From Bedellia somnulentella (taxonomy: Eukaryota > Arthropoda > Insecta > Lepidoptera > Bedelliidae): a DNA stretch of 64,000 nucleotides. The stretch's first letter is position 1. The number at the start of each line of letters is the position of its first letter. The notes below the pieces were generated by a model. The model did no database searches. It was not told the DNA's origin and was given only the letters and a program-made list of their open reading frames with translations. The position numbers and the translations under genes were made by a program. The stretch covers positions 11,160,001 to 11,224,000 of the forward strand of contig OY755187.1 in NCBI GenBank assembly GCA_963576735.1, read 5' to 3'. Shown here in pieces: positions 1 to 11,692 of the stretch.

Positions 1-111
1 CTTTTTTCTGTTTGTCTTTTTTCCCACATCGCATTTTTCACGAAATACACTATTTCTCACTTGGCATACCCTAACATTAAAGAAAACAAAAAAGCGCTGG
101 GTGGATGTACG

Positions 112-203
112 AGTATGTGGATGCTCTTAACAACATGTGACAAATATTTCACGTGAGGTTCAGAAGTATTAGTACCTCTATCACCCCTTCCGATATTTAA
201 GCA
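112..203 (+). mobile_element. SINE-A, 3' fragment
   Basis: Diverged 3' third of the SINE-A family. It keeps the run 'cagaagtattagtacctct' and the 'ccccttccgatatt' stretch that precede the family's end. The tRNA-like head is missing, as in a 5'-truncated insertion. Confidence 0.7.
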
Positions 204-204
204 T

Positions 205-745
205 GAAAGAGAGAAAGTTTGCGTTGTATAAAAAAAAAACTTTGGCGAGCCATGCAAATTTATAAAACCCTTTCCGCTCACACCATGATAATTTACATAT
301 GCATAAATTGTTACTAAAAGCACAGACACTTCAATTGAATTTTAAAACTCCAACAGTTGAGGGAACACTCAACCAAACCCGGAGGGTTTTAATCAAAGGC
401 TTCCTTTTTTCATCGTCCACTTTTGCAGGGTCGGAAAAGTTTGCCCGCGAGTGTATTTACTGAACACATACAAAGGCGTTCCCATATATTTGTTCATGAA
501 TTGTTGGTACATAAGAAGAATTTAATTAAATTGTTTGAAGCAATTTGTTATTGGCTTCAATCAATTAGATGCTTAATGAGGAAGATTAATTTCCGATTGA
601 GTTTTGTATCAACAATACGAGTCAACATTTGCATATTTGTTCATAGCGTTCATGAACTGAAGCTGACAGAAAATATTATAATTACAATAATGACTAAATG
701 TATTTTTAAATCTTTAGTATGTTTTAAATTTGTTGTTTTATAATA
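205..745 (+). repeat. Repeat H, copy 1 (inverted partner at 24910-25445)
   Basis: About 540 bp that recurs as a reverse complement at 24910-25445. Shared landmarks include 'acccggagggttttaatc', 'ggcttccttttttcatcg' and 'cccgcgagtgtatttact'. No transposase or RT motif and no convincing frame is seen. It is probably an unrecognised non-autonomous transposon or an old duplicated segment. Confidence 0.7.
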
Positions 746-894
746 AGTAACAAAGATATTGGCTTCAACTGCAAAAGTTATTGGTTTAAAGTCTTAGTTC
801 GGCTTGCAGATTTACTCTCTACTCTAATGTCTGATTTTTTCAGGTATATATTTATATATGTTCAATATACATAGCAAAGGTGCCGTTTCTTTCC

Positions 895-1048
895 CATGTC
901 GGACAACGCAGCGTTTCCACAAGGTGCACTGACGACTTGATCAATGATCAAGGTCAATGAGGGCAGGATAGGATCAGAACTTGTGAAAATCTCAGGGGAG
1001 TCCTATCTCCAGTAGTGGACGGACGTCTTTTGGCTGATGATGATTAAG
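895..1048 (+). mobile_element. LINE 3' end, 5'-truncated
   Basis: Ends 'cagtagtggacggacgtctt' then 'ttggctgatgatgatt'. This is the typical decayed C-terminus plus short tail of a common insect non-LTR element, whose protein ends before a short run of GAT repeats. A related tail in the opposite orientation lies at 16860-16995. The clade cannot be assigned from this much sequence. Confidence 0.6.
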
Positions 1049-1705
1049 AGGGTCTATAAATTATAATAAATTTCACGGAAAGACATTCTGGAAATACTCC
1101 AATACGAGCAGTTAATTAGTTTGTTGTTGAAAAACGTGATTGTCGGATATATTGCTGAAAAAACGAAGTTAATCTTTTGTATGACAGTTTTCAAGTTCAA
1201 AGTTTTCAGTAACAAGATTATATAAGAAAACCCTCAATAAACGGAAGCTTTAACTTTGACAGCAAAAATAGCAAAAAGAGATGGCAGCACGGGAATCTAA
1301 TAAAATATGCAGAGACAGCGCAGAAACTCCAACAATGGAATCTTATGCCTTTGATAACTGATCTTACTTGTTCTTCTGCTCAAACTCAGTATTTAGTTAC
1401 GTTATTTCTTTTGGATAACACATTCTTCTTCATTCTTTCATTCTTTCATCAATAAAATAAAGCGTTTTTACATAAACGCTAGCTAAAAAGCTTGCAAGCA
1501 AGCTTTGAGTTCACAGATTTTAAAATCGCTGATGAATAAAAATTAGTTAAATTTACTAATTAATAAATAAATGGACGATATGTCTATATTACATTTTGTA
1601 TTCTCACTTTAACGACTTCAGCATTACTTTCTCGAATATGACGCAATCGTATTATTATATATATCTATAAACAAATACGCTTGTACACGAATAAATAAGA
1701 TTTTG
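1049..1705. other. AT-rich stretch, no gene seen
   Basis: No coding frame with family motifs. Bases 1210-1290 resemble the reverse complement of 13995-14060 (shared 'ataaacg', 'ttaactttg', 'aaatagcaaa'), so a small repeat is present. A minor palindrome with 9-bp arms lies near 1488-1510. Confidence 0.5.
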
Positions 1706-1707
1706 CA

Positions 1708-1850
1708 TACATTCATATACTCACGTCATTAGTTTCCATTGGAGTAGCCAGATGCTATTAATCACTACTTAATTATACTTATACGATACTTGATATACGT
1801 GTGGGATACTGGCAACACTTTGCTTCATTTACTTCCATCAATATTTTAAT
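1708..1850 (-). mobile_element. RTE-BovB 3' fragment, decayed
   Basis: Reverse complement of the RTE-BovB 3' end: 'catatactcacgtcattagt' is followed by the remains of the ORF terminus ('cttccatcaatatttt'). A central insertion or divergence separates the two halves. Confidence 0.55.
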
Positions 1851-2760
1851 TCATACCCGTTCTTTTTGGGTTGAAGATCTTTGCCTAATTTCTATTAGGT
1901 GTGTACAATCAAAGCCCTAATGATTCGCCACACGGCAACGCAATGGCGTAAAACATAACTTTGTTTGCAAGTTCATTTTTATGCTTCGGTACCGTTTAAC
2001 AAAAGCTTATTCAGTGCCTTACAAATCAATTTACTCACAGCTAAACAAAAATTTTGATGTGAAGAGGGTATCGTTATACTCTGTATATAAATTAATGTCT
2101 AGAATCAACATTAATGTTCCAGCCAGGACGCAAAGAAGGCATGCACCACTGGCATTTTCACGTTTCAAAACTAACTACCGTAAAAATTCTCTCCATCCAT
2201 CCAAACTATTAACGAAAACAATAAAAATATTTTTGATAGGATAGGTGACAATAATAAAGTCAAGTTTGATCCGGCAGTATTTTGACGACAACCAGTAGCA
2301 GGCATCTTGTTAATTACGAAAAAAAAACACTGCAGTTTTATCATATTAATCATTATAAAGTAAATATAACCTGTTTTTCCTTAAGCTAGCAAGATAGAAA
2401 AGTTTTAATGCTGTAAATTTTCTGAATAAAATAAAATTAAGTTAGGTAGTTTTTTTTTTCATACTACAATATACTTATTATACTATAATTTTATCTTTGC
2501 TCACGTTTCCAACATGGTTTAGGAAGTTGGTAAAATTTACTGATGCCATATAAAATGTATCTCTAAAACAATTAGAAAATAGTGATTACAATATGGATTT
2601 AAAAGCTGCCGAAAATGTAAGTTTTAACCGTAGCGAGCGCTTTGAGTTCTTCAGAGGAGTTCCTCCACCCACTTTGCACCTTGCCGAAAAATTGGCAAAC
2701 ATATTTATACTTTCAATCATTGAAACTTTCTTAATATAAAACTACCTACTGATTCATTAG
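1851..2760. other. No recognisable feature
   Basis: AT-rich intergenic DNA. Short open frames around 1981-2353 occur on both strands, have biased low-complexity composition and show no domain motif. I see no gene. Confidence 0.5.
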
Positions 2761-2960
2761 AATGCATGCATGCTTGCAACTTCCTCAGCCACTTTTGGAA
2801 ATTTAGTAAGGAAAAGATGGTAAAATAAAGGTGTTTGATGATGGGTCTCTAATCGCATCGCCCAAAAATCCCTTACATAGCCCCAATACCCTTAGTCGCC
2901 TCTTACGTGAGCCCACGGGAAGAAATGGAGTAGTGCTATTCTAAGCCGACACTACACAGA
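2761..2960 (-). mobile_element. SINE-B, 3'-truncated copy
   Basis: Carries 'cttcctcagccacttttgg', 'catcgcccaaaaatccctta' and 'gtagtgctattctaagccga' in family order. The last ~45 bp shared with the LINE are missing and the copy abuts 'atgcatgcatgc'. Confidence 0.85.
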
Positions 2961-3818
2961 AATCATTAGAATGGATACAAATTATTTCACTTTTTCTACT
3001 TCCTTACCACCGTTTACAATATCATTTTTTTTCATACTTTTCTCTCTCTCTAAATATGTGTCTTATGTTTGAGTGTATTTATATACAATAAGGCTTTACA
3101 GTAATATAAATATTATTACAGTGTAATCTTTTATTTGAATTAAAACAACGCAGAGAACGGATGACAAATAATAAGATTTCCACAATTTTCATCCTTTAGA
3201 TTACTAAATAATTAAGTTAAAGCCCTTACTGAACCATCTCAAACCGTCGTTCTTATCTATCTCAATAAAGATTTTATGATTCACGGCAACAATAAACGGG
3301 AGACGATAACCTTAGAAACTAGGACGCTATAATTAGCGGACATGAATTATAATTGTTTGTTATATTTTCAACAACAAGTGAACGGTTAGAAAAAGAAAGT
3401 AAAATCTGAAACGTACCTACAGTTATATTTCAATGTTTTATTAATTGGAATGCAAATTGGATAGAAACTGTACAGTGTTCAACATTTCATATTTTATTCT
3501 CATTTGTTAACCCCAACCCACGCACCGCTAAATATTCTAAATGAATCTTAAAACTTGAAGTTATCAACCACGGCTGAAATTCCTAAAAAAATAACCTCAG
3601 CATTCCTTAATAATTGCATAACTGAGCTATTTTTTACCCCAAAATGCGGTTCAGCCTGATAAACCAGCACTAATAGTTATACACAAACAGAGCTGGAGTA
3701 GTCGTTTGTTGTCATCAAATATCATTTTGACTGCGATTTATGTGTAGCGGAAGATTTTATCAATTCGCAATACAATAAATTTTGAGTTAACCTAAAATAG
3801 TATAGTATAAAATAAACA
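2961..3818. other. No recognisable feature
   Basis: AT-rich sequence with no coding frame, tRNA or known repeat that I can identify. Confidence 0.45.
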
Positions 3819-4170
3819 CACGCAACTTGTGTTGATACGCTGGCGCCTTCCCTTGTCAGGGTCTGCGGCTCGGGCTAGTGCTGCGGCTCATGAAGCCGAG
3901 GGTCTTAAGAAATGTAAGTATGGCTTACTTGACGAAAGTCATATTTTTGTTCCTTTTGCTGTAGAGACCCTCAGCCCATGGGGTCCAGATGCGCGTAGAT
4001 TATTCAAGGATATATCTGCGCGCCTTGTTGAAACTAGTGGGGATCCTAGGGCTGGCACATACTTTGCCCAAAGAATAAGTATTGCCGTACAAAGGGGCAA
4101 TGCAGCCAGCCTTTTGGGAACCCTTCCCCCCAGCGGCAGTGATTTGGAAAATATTTTTTATATTGTTTAA
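3819..4170 (+). pseudogene. REL-type retroelement, C-terminal fragment
   Basis: About 113 residues colinear with the C-terminus of the 758-residue protein at 20669-22945. Shared segments include 'LSGSAARA', 'FVPFAVETLSPWG' and 'GDPRAGTYFAQRISIAVQRG'. Reading starts near 3820 with 'ATCVDTLAPS', so the copy is 5'-truncated inside the restriction-like endonuclease domain. About two bases are missing just before 'LSGSAAR', which breaks the frame. The divergence from the 20.2 kb copy is clear, and the last residues and the 3' UTR differ, so this is an older or separate subfamily. It encodes neither the RT nor the PD pair. Confidence 0.85.
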
Positions 4171-5145
4171 TTATTAGTTCTATCTTTTGTATATATATTT
4201 AAAACTCATAGATTAAGGTTGTTCTGTACAAATTTTAAACTTAGCATTATAATAAACTATTAGACATAATTAAAAGTTTAACAAATAAATGTTAGTATAA
4301 ATTTTTTACTTTGTTTTTACGATCATATTAATTTTATGAAAAATCGGTTGTACAAAACAGTTTGTCTTAGTTAGTATGGCACTTACCCAATTATTTATGC
4401 GGATATCTTAAAAGGCGACTTAAGAGTTTTTTAGATTTATTAAGTGATTCCATCTTTAAATTACCATCACACACCAAACTTCCAAAAATGGCTGTTATTC
4501 TAAAGATCTAGCTACTTATTTTAAAGCTGTATGTAATGTAATGAATGTATTTTTATGTGTCGAAGAAAATAATATATCCAATAATTTGTATAATTTTAAA
4601 TTAACATCGATTTTTACTCACGAGTTTACTAGAAGAGATGAACATTCAAAAAGCCCCGTGGCGCAATTATAACATAAAGTGCATTACATATTGTTTTCCA
4701 AATTTATTGTATACAACTGACCAATTATTAAATTAACACGATTGGTTTCAGTTCCAAAGGTTGAATCAAGTCAATTTGCTTTTCAATTAATAATCCTACA
4801 GAAGTACAAAGGATTTCTTAAGTGGATTAATTTGGAGAAACAAGAAATTCTGGGGTTTGTTTCGTTAAATGTTTCAAATAATCCTCTTTTTGTAAACGGC
4901 TTTGGAACGAAATGGTCTTTTGAGCCGATCCAAAAGTTTTGTAACTTTGTTTCATTAAAACTTGTTTATATAGCGAATACGATGGTTATAATTTTCCGGT
5001 TTCAATAGCAATGTAGGCACAAAGCTTTTGAATAACAACCTGGAATTTACGATATCATTGCTTGTGCTCTACAAACTTCTCTTAATATCTATTTATTTAC
5101 AAAACGATATATTTTTTTAACAAACTCATATCATACACCACTTTC
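4171..5145. other. 3' UTR of the fragment, then AT-rich DNA
   Basis: Roughly the first 100 bp may be the 3' UTR of the retroelement fragment. The rest shows only shadow frames (for example 4742-5008), with no motif I recognise. Confidence 0.4.
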
Positions 5146-5593
5146 AGTAATGATATTAATGAATTTGAGCCAAACGACATAATTCTGTCTACGAATAAAA
5201 TAATAACATAGCTGCAAACTTTTCAGCTTATGATACCTGAACATGTTAATTAAATTTCTCGTAACTTTATATCGCCTCGGGCCATACAGTTGTATATATA
5301 AACTTTGGACTTATCAAAAGCTTATAAGCTCATTTCTGATTTATATAATTATTTTAGCCTCACATTTATTACTGATGAAGCGATTGGATGATTTTTATTC
5401 AACTTTATGTAGTAAATTATTTATTGTTCATCAGGTAAATGATAAATGAACTCATTTAATTAATTTATAGATATATTAGAGTCCATGTGGTTGGTATTTA
5501 TCATAGAGGACAACAGAGCAGACATTTAAATCAAATAGAGGTAGGAATCTGAAGTGAAAATAATAAAAGTACATGTTTGTATAGATTGACGAA

Positions 5594-5752
5594 AGTGACC
5601 AGCAGGGCAAGCACGGGCGCTATTTTATCGACACGATAACGGTTAGAATGAGACGGCAGTATACGATACTAAGTAAGTGCGTAAGAGATGACTGCTTTAT
5701 CCCACGCGATAACTAGTTTAAACTTGGCTCGTGCTTGCTGCTGGCGTGACTA
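5594..5752. mobile_element. MITE with inverted ends
   Basis: Ends 'agtgaccagcagggcaagca' and 'gcttgctgctggcgtgact' are near inverted repeats. The ~160 bp element has a partly self-complementary interior and no coding capacity. Superfamily not assigned. Confidence 0.6.
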
Positions 5753-5798
5753 ATTTGCCAAATGGCAACCTATAATCGTAGGATTTACTCATAGAGAC

Positions 5799-6439
5799 TA
5801 GGCATGGAACATTTCACAAGTAACATATGATTAATCATATGATTTTAATAAACATATGTCATATGATAATAGCATTTAGAAAGGTTGCTACTAATCATTC
5901 CTGGTCGCACCACATCTAAATCATTAAATGAAATCATAAGAAAAGTAAAGCGAGTGACTTGTAGGCGGGGTTATTAATAGTTATTGTTAATATTTTAGTA
6001 CTTTTGTGTATATATGATAAATAAAACTTATATAAAGTTTAATTGAATTATGGCAATATCATACATCCATACATAGATATAATCACGCCATTAGTTCCGA
6101 TTGGGGTAGGCAGAGACTATTGATCCTCGACAAACCTCTCTAGCTTCGTTTACATCCATCAATTTTATATCAATGGCAATATCAAATCTATAAAAAATAA
6201 TGATAATCAAAGTATGTTTGCTAAAGCGTAACTACAAAAATGACGACCTCTATTTCAACTGCAACCTTATCCTTATTGTAAATTATAATGTAAAATCATA
6301 TGCATATTGCATGTAGTATGAAATATCATAATTGTTAAAAATCATGAACTGTGAAAAATAGCAGTAAAAATCATATGATAAAATTTAGCAATAGCACCAA
6401 ATGATTATGAATTAAAAGTAGCAATCATTGCCATGCCTA
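5799..6439. mobile_element. hAT-type MITE with 8-bp TSD
   Basis: Begins 'taggcatggaa' and ends 'ttgccatgccta', so the termini are inverted repeats. It is flanked on both sides by 'atagagac' (5791-5798 and 6440-6447), an exact 8-bp target duplication as made by hAT transposases. The 641 bp have no transposase frame. A RTE-BovB tail is embedded at 6066-6165. AT-rich palindromic runs such as 'catatgattaatcatatg' lie inside. Confidence 0.85.
6066..6165 (-). mobile_element. RTE-BovB 3' end inside the hAT MITE
   Basis: Reverse complement of the LINE terminus: 'cacgccattagttccgattg' then 'ctctagcttcgtttacatcc'. It is a 5'-truncated copy that inserted into, or was captured by, the MITE. Confidence 0.8.
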
Positions 6440-6489
6440 ATAGAGACCTAATAGTGAGCGTATAGCTTTGTGTGTATAATCTCTTAACA

Positions 6490-6792
6490 ACCACGATAGC
6501 TCATTGGGTAGAACAACGCTTGTCGTGCAGATGATGAGAGTTCAAATCCCGGGTCAAGCCTACGCCAATTTTGTTTTTTTTTGCGAGGGAAAAGATAGTG
6601 AGGAAATCCACATGGCTAAGTTGTATTTTGTCATGTAATAGTGTGTTCTAATAAAACGGTGACTATCACGTGAGTACACTGTCCAAGCAAAACGTGGGTA
6701 CTCCGAAAACCAGGTGACAATGTCACGTGTTGTTAAGAAGCATTAGTACCTCTGCCAAGCCCTTCGGGGATATACGGCGCAAAAGTTTGTTT
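6490..6792 (+). mobile_element. SINE-A in block E-a
   Basis: tRNA-like head 'gatagctcattgggtagaac' and B box 'gttcaaatcccgggt', then the family body to 'ggggatatacggcg'. A SINE-A sits at the equivalent place in E-b (50788-51148) and E-c (57291-57602), so it predates the block duplications. Confidence 0.9.
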
Positions 6793-7371
6793 TGAGTTTG
6801 AGCTGAGTAAATTTTACACTTTATTCACAATTTATTTTTGAGTTAGCATATAATTTGACTAATAATTCACATACGGCTTATTCTACTAGACCAAGTTAGA
6901 TCATGCTTCCTCGTAATTATGTCGACTTGATAATTTCACATATAGTAATACAGGGACATAAAAAAACAGAATTTCTTTGATTTTACTCACATTTATGAAT
7001 ATTCTGATTGTCTTGTAAGACAAGCATAAAAAATAGGTAGCCTAATAAAATTAAGAGCTGAGTTCATTTTCTATAATAGAATGTCTTCATGTCGTATAGA
7101 ATCTCTTCAAGTTAAATTGTTGTAGGAAAATATCTAACAATAAATCGTGAAGGCTCCCAACCTCAAAACCGTGACTTGCATGATCGTGGGTTTTCAGTAA
7201 TAAGAAAAAGTCAATATTGGCATTCCCTGACGATAAATTTCTCGATTCTCTTTTTCCGGTTTAATATGGCTACGAGCGTGGTTCTATAAATTAAATAATT
7301 TATCTTGGAATTGGACAGATGAAAGCTGTAGGTGAAATTTTATTGTGAATAAATATTTTAACTGCATACAC

Positions 7372-7545
7372 GGTACATCAGTAGAGTTCGGCTCGCAATC
7401 TGGAGGTCTCGGATTCGATTCTCGGAAGTTTAACTGATAATTGAGAATACGCCAATCCACACATGCCAGCGTTTTCTATTATGGCTAACTCGGCCTATTG
7501 TGGGCAGCTCGAGCCTCTTGGTGAGTGATGGGCAGTGATGAATGA
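7372..7545 (+). mobile_element. tRNA-like SINE-G
   Basis: Head 'ttcggctcgcaatctggagg' with B-box-like 'ggattcgattctcgg', ending near 'ctcgagcctcttggtgag'. The same element lies in reverse at 50050-50210 in block E-b. In E-c only its last ~11 bp survive. Confidence 0.65.
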
Positions 7546-8047
7546 ATTAGATTTAGAAACATATTTGAGTTTGTAACACGCGGAACAAAATCTATGTTTA
7601 AAATTATATTATATTAAAATGGACTATGTGTGAAGTAAACATGGTAAATATACCAAAGTAGCATTATTATTTTACTTGCCTGTCTGTCTGTCCTCAAATT
7701 CAAATTGGTTTATTTGCTTTTTAGATCATGGTACCTTTAAAGACACAATTTGATATTTTGGTTTCACATTTCTCTTTTTATTTGTTCCAGTTTATTATGT
7801 AAACGGCTGGACCGATTTTCACTTTCTTTTTTTTGCACTAGCAGGTTGCATATGCATTAAGGATTAAGCAGCACTTACTAACTCTTAATACATGTGCAAA
7901 ATCGATATACTGCAAAACTTTATGTAGTGACTGATTTAAGCCTTGTTTTAATCTTGTTAAAATATTACTAAAATGAAATATATATTTTTATTAAAACCAG
8001 TTTTTCTGCAAAATAATAAGAACATTAATGTTCATTAAAAAATATGG

Positions 8048-8145
8048 CCAAAAGATTGATGGTTGTAAATGAAGCTAGAAGGTTTGTCAGAATCGTGCCA
8101 AGTGGCGAACGATAGCCTTTGCCTACCCTGTGAGTATATACATGT
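8048..8145 (+). mobile_element. RTE-BovB 3' end in block E-a
   Basis: LINE ORF terminus and tail: 'aaaagattgatggttgtaaa' to 'gtgagtatatacatg'. Its counterpart in E-b is at 49262-49375, so it was present before the E duplication. Confidence 0.8.
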
Positions 8146-8699
8146 GTGTTACAAAAAAATGTAAAGAAAAATAAGTACTTACAACATTTGACCTCTTCTC
8201 ATCCTTCGCAACACAATATAAGGTCAAAGGTGCTTGGAGTTATACCGAAAATGGTTGCTCGTAAAACATTTATGGTCCAAATGAAATTCTTCAAGACGAT
8301 CACAAATAGTATCTGCTGCATACAAACTCCCTTAAGTATACGATTAGGACTTTCATACTCAATCGTGCTAGAAATTTAAATTTACCATATTTTTGTAACC
8401 AGTTGACCTGTGATCATCATTATTTCTAACAAAATGGGAAATTCTTGGAGTAACAAAAGTCGATCATGTGTAAACAGACCTACGCATAAAGGTTTCTGTA
8501 GAGACGCACAATCCTTCCACATTATTTATATCCCAATAGAAAGTATTTTCTTTGATTTTTCTTAGTATTTCTAGCGCGTTTCTACACTTTTCTGTGTTTC
8601 ATTTTGAGTTATGTAACTGTTGTGATTTTCTTGTTCTTATATTCGATTGTTTTGGTAGAGGAAATACTCGGTTGTTGAAAAACAGTCTTTATATTATTA

Positions 8700-8875
8700 G
8701 ATTTTTGTTGTGTAGTTTAGGCTTAGAACAACACTATTCCTTTTAGTGCTGTGCCGTAGAAGTTGATTAATTAGCTTGAGACCTTTTAGTGTTAAGAGAC
8801 GCAATCTTCATTTAACTACATTTCTCCAATCAACTTCTAAAATGGCTGAAGAGTTTGAGTAAACATAAAGCACCA
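8700..8875 (+). mobile_element. SINE-B, highly diverged
   Basis: Recognisable from 'tgtgtagtttaggcttagaa' at the head and 'tctaaaatggctgaagagtt' further in. Much older than most SINE-B copies here. Confidence 0.6.
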
Positions 8876-9147
8876 AAAATTTGGATCTGCGGTACCTATG
8901 TGGAAATCTTACCATAATACTAAGAATATACTATAAAAAAAGCATTAGGCTATTTCTTAAGAATTTTGATACAAAAACTGCGTTTTAATTGTGCAAACGT
9001 TGTGTTTGGCGTGTATGCATCACAACCCATTTTATCGTCATTGGTGGTCCTGAGTAATCCTATCTTAAGACATGGAGATATGGACATTTATAAATGAACA
9101 AGATGTTATGTTCGAATATTTTACTTAAAATGAATGACTCAAGAGAT

Positions 9148-9235
9148 TTTTCTGGATCATACAAAGTGGCGATTGATAGTCTCTGCTTAACTCTATAGGA
9201 AATAATAGCGTAAATATATGTATTTATGCATCAAA
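9148..9235 (+). mobile_element. RTE-BovB 3' end, shared by D1 and D2
   Basis: Decayed LINE terminus containing 'acaaagtggcgattgatagt' and 'gtaaatatatgtatttatgc'. The paralogue is at 19585-19680. Confidence 0.8.
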
Positions 9236-10259
9236 TGAAATGTTTCAGAAGTTTCTAACTCATAGCAATTTTTGTTATTACACGTACCAATAAAAGGATC
9301 AAATTCGAAGTTTTCACTTTGTATCAGTTTGCTAAGCAAATTAAATTATGAAATAAACAAAACACCTTTTTAAATATAACCAATTCGACTGATCTTTTGA
9401 ACACGCCGCAGGGATTCTGTTCCAAATCAAAATGAAAACGAAAATGTATAAAAGCAACGTTATTTAACAACGAAACGAATTAAATAACATGAATGTGATA
9501 GAATATTTTTGATCGGTAATTGGGTTTTGTGTTTTTGAAACCTACAAACGAGCATTTGGGAGTAAATAACTGGAAATGGATGGTATTGCTCTCAAATATC
9601 GTAATGGTATTTTTGTAACTTGTAAATGAGATTGTGGGTATATTTACATTTGAAGTACAAAAATGGCCTGTATGTATGGACACACAACTTTATGCGATGT
9701 TTTAAGCAACAATTTTATAAGCAACGATTAATATAGCATGTACGTCTTTTAAAAGAAATTAAAGAAAATTTTCAAGATATTGTATTAGTCCCCAATAAAA
9801 AATAAAACTTTATACGCATCGGTAGCACCATTGATTGTAAGCTATGATGTAAAATTCTTGTGATTAAATGTAATAAAATAAATTTGCTCGACTTTACCCA
9901 TTTCAATGATACCTTAATACCCTCTCAACTCACTTGTCTCAGAAACTATCATCCACATTCATTTTTATTTCATCTGTGACTTCCAGTTTGATACAGCTAG
10001 CAATTTCACCAGACGAAAGATGTGGTCTACATCAAAGACTCGTCTGAAATTGAAATGGTTGAACAAAAAGAATTTGAATTTTTGGAGCTGAAAGTACTGT
10101 TCTTTATTGGTAGGTAATATTTTTTTCATTACTTCCTTGAACAGTATCTTTACTGAAATTTGCTATATAATTTAAAATGTTTATAGCCAAAGCCTATGGT
10201 ATCTAAATATTAGAAAAATCCAATCATCTGTGTTTATTGCGGTCGTATAAAATTCTAAG

Positions 10260-10535
10260 ACTCGGTGGTCAGCTGCCGAACTGTCTACTAACTTCTCGTC
10301 AATGACTCGTGTTGAGTCGAAACGCGTCGCATGTTTGTGGTTGCCTGTGGTTTTCGCTTGCGGGTGTGTGTGTGGTGCATTGTCTGCTTTTCGATTTCTT
10401 GTAAGTGGAAGGGCGGGCGGTGCACAGTGCATGTTGCATGAAGACTGCAGGTATTATTTAGCGGAATTAAGCGAAGAAATTTATTAATATTAGTATTGCT
10501 ATGGATTTCCGCAAAGTAACGCCTGATTCAATCCA
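10260..10535 (+). mobile_element. SINE-like insertion with 13-bp TSD
   Basis: A 276-bp insertion specific to copy D1, bounded by exact 13-bp repeats 'ataaaattctaag' (10247-10259 and 10536-10548). It has a GC-rich head ('gactcgtgttgagtcgaaac') and an end 'taacgcctgattcaatcc'. No ORF of substance. The long TSD indicates L1-type target-primed integration. I cannot name the family. Confidence 0.85.
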
Positions 10536-10821
10536 ATAAAATTCTAAGAGTTTTATTGTATAGAAGATTAGTATGTGAGACTAAATTACCATGATATGAC
10601 TTAGTTTAAATTAGTAACAGAATTGATACCGATTACAAGAATTTAATAATTAGGTTTTGAAGGTGTGGATACAGAAAAATATCTTTTTTTAATAATGAGT
10701 TAGTTGATACATTATACAGCGCATTTCAAATCTGTGAACTTCTGGCTTACTTGCTTGTTTGCTAGGCATCATGTAAATACATTTTATTTTGTTGATAAAA
10801 GAATCATTAAAGACGACATGA

Positions 10822-11692
10822 TATCTCAATAGGTAGAACACCGGTTATCGTGCAAACGACTAGTGTTCAAATCCCGGGTCGGGCCTACACCTATTTGTCT
10901 TTTCTAAAGACATAGGTTTGGTTAATTTATCACGGTAATTAACGGTGAGGGAAAACATCGCGAGGAAACCCACATGGCTGAGTTGTAGAATAGAATAACT
11001 CTTTATTGCACATCAAACACAAATTTACAAAAATAATAATATGATCAAACAGTTTACAGTGAGGTACAATTGGCGGTCTTATCGCTAAAAGCGATCTCTT
11101 CCAGACAATCTTTGGAAGGTGAGATCGATAAATTAATTATTTGGGTAGATGCACAAAACAAGGCCAAAAAACATAATAATCTATTAAGCTTACTTAAAAC
11201 TAACTTATTTAATTTAAATAACAATATAAATATTAATCATACAAAATAATATAGATATTTAACGAATATGAACACATACATAAATAACTACATAATTCTA
11301 TAAATACAAGCAATACCAATACCTAAATAAAATACACATATACATTTTAGAAATATAATTAATATATATAGTTTAAAAAGCAACAGTATTACAGCGCTTC
11401 ATTGAGATAGTGTTGTGTTGAACACATTCAGTGATTTAGCCAATCGCACCTCCACAGGAAGTGCGTTCCACAATTGCACAGCGTGTACATAAAAAGAAGA
11501 GCCATAGAAATTGTTGTACTTAGTCATGTGACAGTGTATTCATACAAAAGGCGATAGGCCTGCCTCCTATCACTTCAGTACACTGTCCATGCAAAATGTG
11601 AGTACTCTGAACACTAGGTGACAATGTCACGTGACATTCAGAAGTATTAGTACCTCTGCCAACCCCTTCGGGGATATTCGGCGTGAACGTGT
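10822..11692 (+). mobile_element. SINE-A split by a LINE tail
   Basis: Head at 10822 with B box 'gttcaaatcccgggtcgggc'. The body stops at 10987 and resumes at 11513 with 'gttgtacttagtcatgtgac', ending near 'ggggatattcggcgtgaac'. The interruption is the element at 10988-11512. Confidence 0.92.
10988..11512 (-). mobile_element. Non-LTR retrotransposon 3' end
   Basis: Inserted in SINE-A with a 6-bp TSD 'gttgta' (10982-10987, 11513-11518). On the minus strand, 11510 to about 11402 encodes a protein C-terminus reading 'FYVHAVQLWNALPVEVRLA' and then a stop. This matches the conserved end of Jockey/CR1-type RT proteins (established pattern LWNxLP). A long AT-rich 3' UTR ends '...gcaataaagagttattctattc'. 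The D2 copy is at 24206-24634, and another tail lies at 33795-33950. Confidence 0.88.

Larger units (their letters stand above)
5150..8680 (-). repeat. Duplicated block E, copy a
   Basis: Runs antiparallel to blocks E-b (49020-52015) and E-c (56150-59075). Landmarks shared in order are the segment near 5205-5440, the region around 'gtccatgtggttggtattta', a SINE-A, the segment at 7130-7330 ('agaatcgagaaatttatcg' on the minus strand), an RTE-BovB tail and the segment at 8420-8660. Copy a carries its own hAT-type MITE and MITE 5594-5750. It lacks the SINE-B present in b and c at the 51.5/57.8 kb position. Confidence 0.85.
8935..11435 (+). repeat. Duplicated block D, copy 1
   Basis: Direct paralogue of 18115-24635. 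Shared order: 'agcattaggctatttc', the RTE-BovB tail, a ~600 bp unique segment (9240-9800, including identical 'gaatattttt' and 'catgaatgtgatag' runs), 'ctatcatccacattcatttt', SINE-A, and a LINE tail inserted in that SINE-A at the same base. Copy 1 lacks the RTE and REL retroelements of copy 2, so it serves as the empty-site reference. Confidence 0.93.

Noticed and set aside
9480..9683. 67-codon frame conserved between D1 and D2
   Set aside because: Identity reflects recent block duplication, not selection. The product is low-complexity and lacks any domain.
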